14,553 nt of DNA from JBBRHH01 sp038222915 (GTDB taxonomy: Bacteria > Planctomycetota > Phycisphaerae > Tepidisphaerales > Tepidisphaeraceae), in assembly GCA_038222915.1 (NCBI GenBank), contig JBBRHH010000091.1, positions 1 to 14,553 on the forward strand, written 5' to 3'. This document shows positions 7,186 to 13,523 of this stretch, one piece after another; within the stretch, counting starts at the first letter, position 1, and each line of letters begins with the position of its first letter. A program made the position numbers and the translations under genes. Below the pieces are notes generated by a model, which worked only from the letters and a program-made list of their open reading frames with translations, was not told the origin of the DNA and ran no database searches.

Positions 7186-7788
7186 TCATGGCGTTGCCGG
7201 ACGGGCGGCGGGCTTGTCGATGACTTCGAACTCGAGCGGCTCTGTTGTGATTGTGCCAGTCCAATCGGCGAACGCGATTTCCCTGGCGACTGGGTTTTGT
7301 TCCAGGCTGATCTTGACCAGGAGTCGGTAATTGCCCGGGCGCAGCTGCCTGACGGGGGCGACGGGGCGGCTTTGATTGCCTTTCCATATGAACTCGAAAA
7401 GTTTTGGATCGATCACGACAGGGACATCGAAGGTGTCGCCGGGCTGAAGTTTGTGAACAGTGGGCTCTGGCGAGCGTAGACCGATGAACGTTTCGTGCAT
7501 CTGCCATGGGCCGGCGGCTTTCAGATCGGTAAGGGATACGTCCCAATTCCAGAAATGGGTCACGTTGAAGAGAGAGAATGTCTTGTCGGAAACATTCTTG
7601 AAGTGCGCCTTGAAGGAGATGGGCTCATCGGTGGTGAACTGCTTCTGCGCCAGGGTGACGGAGAGCCGCAGCCCATCTTTATCGACGGGTTTGGAGGTGA
7701 TGGCGGGCTGGGTTGCCGGAGGATCGGCTGCAAACAGGTTTGACGCGAACGCGATGACGGCCATGCAAATAATGAGTAAGGATTTCAT
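7186..7788 (-). CDS. Secreted beta-sandwich (Ig-like) protein of unknown function
   Basis: 200-residue predicted exported protein that I do not assign to a named family. The ATG at 7788 is chosen because it begins a clear signal peptide (MKSLLIICMAVIAFASNLFA, cleavage near A20/A21); a frame open further upstream to 8016 would overlap the divergent GH2-like gene. The mature N-terminus is a short Pro/Thr/Gln linker (DPPATQPAITSKP). The body alternates beta strands: LRLSVTLAQKQF (40-51), EPISFKAHFKNVSDKTFSLF (55-74), LQPGDTFDVPVVID (114-127) and LRPGNYRLLVKISLE (149-163), ending in LEFEVID. This pattern is like a single immunoglobulin-like domain of the BsuPI/intracellular proteinase inhibitor kind (weak resemblance). 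There is no lipobox, so it is probably periplasmic or released. It lies 90 nt upstream of an ABC exporter on the same strand. No Shine-Dalgarno is visible. Confidence 0.75.
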   Translation of the reverse strand: MKSLLIICMAVIAFASNLFAADPPATQPAITSKPVDKDGLRLSVTLAQKQFTTDEPISFKAHFKNVSDKTFSLFNVTHFWNWDVSLTDLKAAGPWQMHETFIGLRSPEPTVHKLQPGDTFDVPVVIDPKLFEFIWKGNQSRPVAPVRQLRPGNYRLLVKISLEQNPVAREIAFADWTGTITTEPLEFEVIDKPAARPATP

Positions 7789-7884
7789 GGCCGGTTGGAC
7801 GCACAAACGGCAGGGGAGTTCCACAATAGATAGAAGGTACACTTGCATGTCGGTTATTTGCCCTGGGAAAGGAATCGGGAACCC
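7789..7884. promoter_or_regulatory. Divergent intergenic region between the Ig-like protein and the GH2-like gene
   Basis: 96 bp separating two genes read in opposite directions, so promoters for both are expected here (inference from layout). AT-richer sequence occurs around 7823-7840. I find no confident -35/-10 pair and no clear dyad. AGGA (7870-7873) and GGGAA (7878-7882) on the plus strand are possible weak ribosome sites for the start at 7885. Confidence 0.3.
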
Positions 7885-10800
7885 ATGAGGATCATTTGTC
7901 GCGCGGGGATTGCCGTTACGTTTTGCGTTGCGGCCGTGGGTCTGTGCAACGCGCAATCGGCGACGGAATTGCCTGAGGGCGTAACGGCTGTCTGGGACAT
8001 GGCCAAAGCGTCGCATGAGACCACGCCGACGCGCGAGCGGATCTGCATCAATGGGTTGTGGCGCTGGCAGCCGGCAAGGGGCGATGCGAATGGTCCGCCG
8101 AAGGACGCGTGGGGATATTTCAAGGTGCCGGGAAGCTGGCCGGGGATCGGCGACTATCTGCAGAAGGATTCACAGACCGTGTTTGTGAACCCCGCCTGGA
8201 AGGAGACGAAACTGTCGGACGTGAAGGCGGCCTGGTACGAGCGCGAAATCGTTGTGCCGGCCGAGTGGCAGGGGCGGCGGCTCAGCCTCTCGATGGATTA
8301 TCTCAATTCGTTTGCCGTAGTCTATGTGGATGGGAAAAAGGCCGGGGAGCTTCGCTTCCCGGCCGGTGAACTGGATATGTCGGACCTGTGCAAGGCCGGA
8401 CAGAAGCACGTGCTCGCCCTGTTGGTCATGGCGTTGCCGTTAAAAGGCGTCATGCTTTCGTACGCGGACACCGCGTCGGCCAAGGAAGTAAAAGGGACCG
8501 TGGCGCGGCGCGGATTGTGCGGGGATGTCTATCTGATTGGCGCCCCGCAGGCAGCACGGGTTGAGGATGTGAAGGTGGAAACATCTGTGCGCCGCGGCGA
8601 CATCACCTTCTCGTCAACGGTGACAGGAATTGCCCGCGATTCGCAATACGTTCTTCGCGCCATAATCAGCAGCGAAGGGAAGGATCCGGCGAAGTTTGAG
8701 AGCAAGCCCTTCAAGGCCGGCGATTTGAGTGAGGGGCGGTTTGCGTTCTCCGCGATGTGGAAGCCGGAACGCTTGTGGGACATTCATACCCCGCAGAACG
8801 TCTACGAGGTGAAATTGTCGCTCGTGGATGCCGGCGGCAAAGTCGTGGATACGAGCTTCGGGGCCAGATTCGGTTTTCGCGAGCTATGGATCGACGGGAA
8901 GGATTTCTGGCTGAACGGCAGTAGAATATTTCTGTCAGCAGTGCCGGTCGATAGCGCGACGATTGGAGCAGCGGCGGCGAACTATGCGGCGGCGCATGAG
9001 ACGCTTGTTCGGCTGAAGACAATCGGCGTGAACATGGTGTACACGCACAACTATGAGTGCGAGCCGGGATCTCATCTCGGCTTTGAGGAATTGCTGCGGG
9101 CGGCCGACGATGTGGGGATGTTGGTGGCGATGACCCAGCCGCATTTCTCGCAATATGACTGGAAGGCTGCCGACGCCGACGCGAACAACGGTTACGCGCG
9201 CCACGCGGCCTTTTACGCGCGGATTTCGCAGAACCATCCGTCGGTGGTCTTCTATGCGATGAGCCATAACGCGACGGGGTACGACCAGGACATGAATCCG
9301 GATTTGATCGACGGGATTCACGACGCGCGCGATCAATGGGCGATCGACAACATGAAGCTGGCGCTACGGGCGGAGGCAATTGTGCACAAGATCGATCCGA
9401 CACGGATTGTGTATCACCACGCCGGCGGAAACATCGGATCGATGCACACGATGAACTTCTATCCGAACTTCGCGCCCATCCAGGAGCTGACCGACTGGTT
9501 CGGACACTGGGCCCAGAAGGGCGTGAAGCCCGCCTTCATGTGCGAATATGGCGGACCCTTCACGTGGGACTGGACGATGTATCGCGGGTGGTACAAGGGA
9601 CAGCGCGAATTCGGCAGCGCGGCGGTTCCGTGGGAATTTTGCCTCTCCGAATGGAATGCGGAATTCCTCGGGGATCGGGCCTTTGCACCCAATGAACTGG
9701 AGAAAGCAAACCTCCGCTGGGAGGCCAAAGAGTTTGAGGGTGGGAAAGGGTGGCATCGATGGGACTATCCGACCGAGGTGGGGTCGCCGCGATTCGATGA
9801 TCGCAACACAGTCCTGGGGATGTATATCACGGACAACTGGCGGGGATTTCGCACACTTGGAGTCTCGGGAATATCGGCCTGGGAGTATGGAATGTTCTGG
9901 ACGCTGCGCGAGGGTGTGGATCGCAAGCGCAAGGAATTAAGGGTGGATTGGGAGAAATTGCAGAGGCCGGGGCTGAGCCCGGACTTTGAGGACGACCGCG
10001 TTCACCGCATGGACATTTCGTATCAGGCAAACGACTGGGTGCCGACCGCCGCGGGAAAGGCGCTGTTGCGCAACAATCAGCCGGTCCTGGCCTACATCGG
10101 CGGCAAGTCGGAGGCGGTAACGTCGAAAGACCATAATTTCCGCGCGGGTGAAACCGTGCACAAGCAGTTGGTGATCATCAACAACGCGCGGCGATCAATT
10201 GCGTTTCGATGCAATTGGTCGCTCGGCCTTTCGCCGGCCATCTCAGGTGAGAAGGAACTGACCGTGCAGACCGGTCAGCAGGCTCGCATTCCGTTGAACT
10301 TCGAACTGCCGCCGACCCTCGCGCCGGGAGCTTATGAGATGCACGCCACGGCGCGGTTTGGCGATGGGGAGGAACAGGCTGACACGTTCGTGATCCATGT
10401 GCTGGCCCCGCCTGCCCCGGCGGCGAAGCTGGGAAAAGTGGCGCTCTTTGATCCGAAGGGGCAGACATCCACATGGTTGGAAACGCTTGGCGTGGTTGGT
10501 ACGCGGATAGAGGCCGACGCGGATCTGACGGGATATGACACCTTGATCATTGGGAAGCTGGCGTTGAGCTTGAATGCCCCCGCGCCGGACATCTCGCGCG
10601 TGCGCGATGGGTTGAAAGTGATTGTGTTCGAGCAGTCTTCAGAGGTGTTGGAAAAGCGGCTGGGATTTCGTGTAGCGGAGCATGGACTGCGCCGGGTGTT
10701 CGCGCGCATTCCCGATCATCCGGTTCTGGCCGGGATCCAAGGCGATGAATTGTTCGACTGGCGCGGCGAGGCAACGACGGTTCCGCCGCAACTGGTGTTT

Positions 10801-11742
10801 GAAAATCGGCCGCAGCATGGGCCAACCGTGAAGTGGTGCGATATTCCAGTGTCGCACGTCTGGCGGTGTGGCAATCGGGGAAGTGTGACGTCCGTGTTGA
10901 TTGAGAAACCTGCTAGGGGAGATTTTCGCCCAATTGTCGACGGCGGCTTCAGCCTGCAATACAGCCCGCTGATGGAATATCGCGCGGGCAAGGGCGTGGT
11001 GATCTTCTGTCAGTTGGATGTCACAGGAAGAAGTGAGGTTGATCCGGCCGCGGAGCGGCTGGTGACGAACATGCTGGGTTATCTTTCCACCTGGAAACCA
11101 CAGCCGGCGCGGCAGGCGGTTTATGTCGGTGGGGCGGAGGGGAAGAAGTATTTGAAGACCATTGGTGTTGAAATAGCGAATGATGACGCCGGGAAGGTAT
11201 CGCCAGAAAATGTGCTCGTGATGACCCCCGGCGGAAAACTCGATGCAGGCCCGGCTGAGATCGCGAAATTCCTCGACGGCGGCGGCCGCGTGCTCGCGAT
11301 CGGGCTTCAGCAGCGCGATATCGATTCGCTCTTGCCATTCAAGTTAACGCTCAATAAGCGCGAGTACCTCGGCGGTTTGCTCGCGGCGCAATCCGCGTTC
11401 GCCGGAGTGGGTGCGGCCGATCTGCACCTCCGCGGACCCCGCGAACTGCCCCTCATTTCCGATAGCGCCCTCGCCTTTCATGATCCGGGCGTCGTGTTCT
11501 GCCAAGTCGCGCCATGGCAGTTCGATTATGCGCGTTCGTATAACCTCAAGCGCACCTTTCGCCGCACTTCGTTCTTACTCACCCGGCTGCTGGCGAATAT
11601 GGGAGTTTCGGGCACGACCCCGTTGCTTGAGCGATTTGGAAAGCCGCTCGATGCGGCCAAGCCCGAGCAGCGCTGGCTCGATGGGTTGTATCTGGATGCC
11701 CCCGAAGAGTGGGATGATCCGTACCGATTCTTTCGGTGGTAG
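7885..11742 (+). CDS. Large secreted glycoside hydrolase family 2-like protein with tandem GATase-like C-terminal domains
   Basis: 1285-residue exported protein; the start at 7885 (MRIICRAGIAVTFCVAAVGLCNAQS) gives a signal peptide cleaved near residue 23, unlike the in-frame upstream ATG at 7843. Domains by eye: GH2-type sugar-binding jelly roll (about 50-220, with NGLWRWQPA, VPGSW, AWYEREIVVP and RRGLCGDVYLIG); beta-sandwich (225-330); TIM barrel (333-690); Ig-like domain (about 740-845); then two consecutive Rossmann-like domains (848-1072 and 1074-1260) resembling the GATase1-like domains of beta-galactosidases. In the barrel, KPAFMCEYGG (548-557) places a nucleophile-like Glu554, but the acid/base position after NHPSVVFYAMS (450-460) reads HNAT (461-464), with Ala463 where GH2 enzymes have Glu. 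The likely substrate is a beta-linked polysaccharide or glycoside; activity is uncertain because of the missing residue. It is a stand-alone gene, divergent from a small secreted protein and followed by a possible terminator. Confidence 0.85.
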   Translation: MRIICRAGIAVTFCVAAVGLCNAQSATELPEGVTAVWDMAKASHETTPTRERICINGLWRWQPARGDANGPPKDAWGYFKVPGSWPGIGDYLQKDSQTVFVNPAWKETKLSDVKAAWYEREIVVPAEWQGRRLSLSMDYLNSFAVVYVDGKKAGELRFPAGELDMSDLCKAGQKHVLALLVMALPLKGVMLSYADTASAKEVKGTVARRGLCGDVYLIGAPQAARVEDVKVETSVRRGDITFSSTVTGIARDSQYVLRAIISSEGKDPAKFESKPFKAGDLSEGRFAFSAMWKPERLWDIHTPQNVYEVKLSLVDAGGKVVDTSFGARFGFRELWIDGKDFWLNGSRIFLSAVPVDSATIGAAAANYAAAHETLVRLKTIGVNMVYTHNYECEPGSHLGFEELLRAADDVGMLVAMTQPHFSQYDWKAADADANNGYARHAAFYARISQNHPSVVFYAMSHNATGYDQDMNPDLIDGIHDARDQWAIDNMKLALRAEAIVHKIDPTRIVYHHAGGNIGSMHTMNFYPNFAPIQELTDWFGHWAQKGVKPAFMCEYGGPFTWDWTMYRGWYKGQREFGSAAVPWEFCLSEWNAEFLGDRAFAPNELEKANLRWEAKEFEGGKGWHRWDYPTEVGSPRFDDRNTVLGMYITDNWRGFRTLGVSGISAWEYGMFWTLREGVDRKRKELRVDWEKLQRPGLSPDFEDDRVHRMDISYQANDWVPTAAGKALLRNNQPVLAYIGGKSEAVTSKDHNFRAGETVHKQLVIINNARRSIAFRCNWSLGLSPAISGEKELTVQTGQQARIPLNFELPPTLAPGAYEMHATARFGDGEEQADTFVIHVLAPPAPAAKLGKVALFDPKGQTSTWLETLGVVGTRIEADADLTGYDTLIIGKLALSLNAPAPDISRVRDGLKVIVFEQSSEVLEKRLGFRVAEHGLRRVFARIPDHPVLAGIQGDELFDWRGEATTVPPQLVFENRPQHGPTVKWCDIPVSHVWRCGNRGSVTSVLIEKPARGDFRPIVDGGFSLQYSPLMEYRAGKGVVIFCQLDVTGRSEVDPAAERLVTNMLGYLSTWKPQPARQAVYVGGAEGKKYLKTIGVEIANDDAGKVSPENVLVMTPGGKLDAGPAEIAKFLDGGGRVLAIGLQQRDIDSLLPFKLTLNKREYLGGLLAAQSAFAGVGAADLHLRGPRELPLISDSALAFHDPGVVFCQVAPWQFDYARSYNLKRTFRRTSFLLTRLLANMGVSGTTPLLERFGKPLDAAKPEQRWLDGLYLDAPEEWDDPYRFFRW

Positions 11743-11793
11743 CCGGCCGGCCAGTCGATAGCAATCGTATGGGTTTTGCTGAACGTCGTTATT

Positions 11794-11849
11794 AGTCGGC
11801 TGGCTGAACGCCTTTGATTTTCGGCCTCGAAAACAGCGCAGCCGATTTT
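11794..11849 (+). terminator. Candidate terminator hairpin after the GH2-like gene
   Basis: CGGCTGGCTG (11797-11806) can pair with CAGCGCAGCCG (11834-11844) through ten base pairs with one bulged G; T796-A845 and flanking weaker pairs extend it, and TTTT (11846-11849) follows directly. The 27-nt loop is long but holds a small GCC/GGC hairpin. Orientation of the T-run fits termination of the plus-strand gene. On the other strand no T-run follows, so it would not obviously end the Nudix transcript. Confidence 0.4.
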
Positions 11850-11909
11850 GGCGGCCGGGCGATCCGGCAAGCAAGTTCATTCGCGAGGATGTGTTCAAAC
11901 AGCAGGCCG

Positions 11910-12386
11910 TCAGCTTCCCTGCCAACGGAATGCTGCTCGGGAATCGTGCTTCAGCGCATCATCGACACGGGCGCGCTGCGACGCCGTAAGCTCCGGCAGA
12001 TCATTGATATCGAAATATCGCACTTCGAGCGACTCGTCGTCGTTGACATGCGGCGTTCCAGCGACCGGCCTGCAGGCGAACGTCGTGCAGATGTAGTAAG
12101 TCTCATCGTCATTGGCGTAATGAACCAGATCGGTGTAGACGCCCACGATGCGTTCAGGAACGACAGTGACACCGGTTTCCTCAAAAGCCTCGCGGACGAC
12201 GGCGTCGGCGGGTTCTTCGCCCGGATCGATCGCCCCGCCCACCAGATACCAGCGGCCATTGTCCCGGCTGCGCTGGAGAAGCAACTGGCCTTCGGCGTTG
12301 AAGACCATGGCGTCGACCGCGGGCACGACCAGCAGGGCGTGACCGACTTTGGCACGAAGGTCTCTCAGGTACGGCGAGATCGCCAT
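11910..12386 (-). CDS. Nudix hydrolase
   Basis: 158-residue Nudix-fold pyrophosphohydrolase. The Nudix box is intact: G51, then five residues, E57, then seven, R65-E66, A, F, E69-E70, T, G72 (GGAIDPGEEPADAVVREAFE then ETGV), which binds the divalent metal. Before it come the strand DAMVFNAEGQLLLQRS (25-40) and RWYLVGG (45-51). The family clears or processes nucleoside diphosphates linked to another moiety; the specific substrate cannot be read here. The ATG at 12386 is chosen over a longer in-frame start at 12500 because it lies 11 nt after the dehydrogenase stop and has GAGGG 4 nt upstream, and because the longer form would overlap the dehydrogenase by about 100 nt with an unconserved basic tail. 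It is likely co-transcribed with the dehydrogenase. Confidence 0.92.
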   Translation of the reverse strand: MAISPYLRDLRAKVGHALLVVPAVDAMVFNAEGQLLLQRSRDNGRWYLVGGAIDPGEEPADAVVREAFEETGVTVVPERIVGVYTDLVHYANDDETYYICTTFACRPVAGTPHVNDDESLEVRYFDINDLPELTASQRARVDDALKHDSRAAFRWQGS

Positions 12387-12390
12387 TCGA

Positions 12391-12395
12391 CCCTC
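12391..12395 (-). promoter_or_regulatory. Ribosome binding site of the Nudix gene
   Basis: GAGGG on the minus strand, in the 11-nt gap between the dehydrogenase stop codon and the Nudix ATG at 12386, with 4 nt of spacing. It fixes the Nudix start. Confidence 0.5.
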
Positions 12396-12397
12396 GC

Positions 12398-13465
12398 TTA
12401 CGTCAGCGCCGACAATAGTGCCTCGCCCACTGCGGTGGTTGACGCCGTGCCGCCCAGATCGCGCGTGTGGTTCTTCTTGTCCATCAGGATCTCCTGGCAC
12501 GCATTCTGGATCGCGACGCCCGCCTGCGGCTGTTTCAGGAAATCGAGCATCATCGCGACCGACAGGAACGTCGCGATGGGATTGGCGAAATCTTTGCCCG
12601 CGATGTCGGGTGCACTGCCGTGGACCGGTTCAAACATGCTGGCCGTCTGCCGCGTCGGATTGATGTTGCCGCTGGCGGCCATGCCCATGCCCCCCTGAAT
12701 CGCCGCACCCAGGTCCGTGATGATGTCGCCAAACATGTTGGTGGTGACGATCACATCATAGATCTTTGGCTTGGTCACCATGTACATCGTGCAGGCGTCG
12801 ACGTGGTGATAGTCAGTTTCGATTCCCGGGTATTCGCCGCGCACTTCCTCGAAAGCGCGCTGCCAGAGGTTGTGGGCGTACCGCAGCACATTCGTCTTGG
12901 CGACGAGAGTCACTTTCTTCCGGCCGAACTGCTTTGCGTAATCAAAGGCAAAACGGATGGCGCGCTCCACGCCGTGCCGGGTGGTCACTTCAATCTGGTT
13001 CGCCACTTCGTGCGGCGTGTTCTTGTAAAGAAACCCGCCATTCTGGCAATACAGGCCCTCGGTGTTCTCGCGGACGATGATCATGTTGATATCGTCGGGC
13101 CCGACATTCTTAAGCGGCGTCGGCACGTTGGCCATCAACCGTGTGGGGCGAAGATTGATGTACTGATCAAGCTCAAAGCGCATCTTCAGAAGGATCTCCG
13201 TTTCGAGAATCCCCTGCGGAATCTGCGCGCTTCCGCGCGGGTCGACACCCACTGCGCCAAAGAGAATCGCATCGTGGGCCGCGAGTTCTTTCAGCGCGGA
13301 ATCCGGAAGCGTTTCCTTGGTCTTGAGGTAGTGCTCGCCGCCAAAGGGATAATGGGTAGTGGCGTACGTAAAGCCGAATTTCTTCGAGACCGCGCTCAGG
13401 ACCTTCAGGCCTTCACGAACCACTTCGTTGCCGACGCCATCGCCGGGCATGACTGCAATTTTCAT
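12398..13465 (-). CDS. leuB: Beta-decarboxylating dehydrogenase, probably 3-isopropylmalate dehydrogenase
   Basis: NAD-dependent metal-requiring oxidative decarboxylase, 355 residues, the normal length for LeuB. LeuB oxidises 3-isopropylmalate in leucine synthesis. Superfamily motifs: MPGDGVGNEV (6-15), substrate-site arginines R96, R106 (NLRPTRL) and R132 (VRENTEGLY, with Y139), K190 (VAKTN), metal aspartates D223, D247 and D251 (TNMFGDIITDLGAA), and the cofactor loop EPVHGSAPDIAGKDFANP (279-296). The substrate-selecting helix reads ETEILLKMR (88-96), with the Leu-Leu pair characteristic of isopropylmalate enzymes. However, RENTEGLY rather than the RELTGGIYFG of classical LeuB is the form seen in archaeal-type LeuB, homoisocitrate, tartrate/D-malate and isocitrate dehydrogenases, so specificity is not certain. 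No leuA, leuC or leuD is nearby. AAAGGAA precedes the ATG, and a Nudix gene follows after 11 nt. Confidence 0.8.
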   Translation of the reverse strand: MKIAVMPGDGVGNEVVREGLKVLSAVSKKFGFTYATTHYPFGGEHYLKTKETLPDSALKELAAHDAILFGAVGVDPRGSAQIPQGILETEILLKMRFELDQYINLRPTRLMANVPTPLKNVGPDDINMIIVRENTEGLYCQNGGFLYKNTPHEVANQIEVTTRHGVERAIRFAFDYAKQFGRKKVTLVAKTNVLRYAHNLWQRAFEEVRGEYPGIETDYHHVDACTMYMVTKPKIYDVIVTTNMFGDIITDLGAAIQGGMGMAASGNINPTRQTASMFEPVHGSAPDIAGKDFANPIATFLSVAMMLDFLKQPQAGVAIQNACQEILMDKKNHTRDLGGTASTTAVGEALLSALT

Positions 13466-13469
13466 AGAG

Positions 13470-13476
13470 TTCCTTT
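13470..13476 (-). promoter_or_regulatory. Ribosome binding site of the leuB-like gene
   Basis: AAAGGAA on the minus strand, 4-5 nt before the ATG at 13465; one of the best Shine-Dalgarno matches in the window. The 58-nt gap to the upstream gene shows no terminator-like hairpin. Confidence 0.6.
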
Positions 13477-13523
13477 TTTCGGGACGTCAAACCATAGCGA
13501 CGCGGCGGGAGAAATAAAGCGGC

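Noticed and set aside
11854..11868. GCCGG-GCGAT-CCGGC hairpin in the convergent gap
   Set aside because: Only five pairs and no T-run on either strand, so not reported as a separate terminator.
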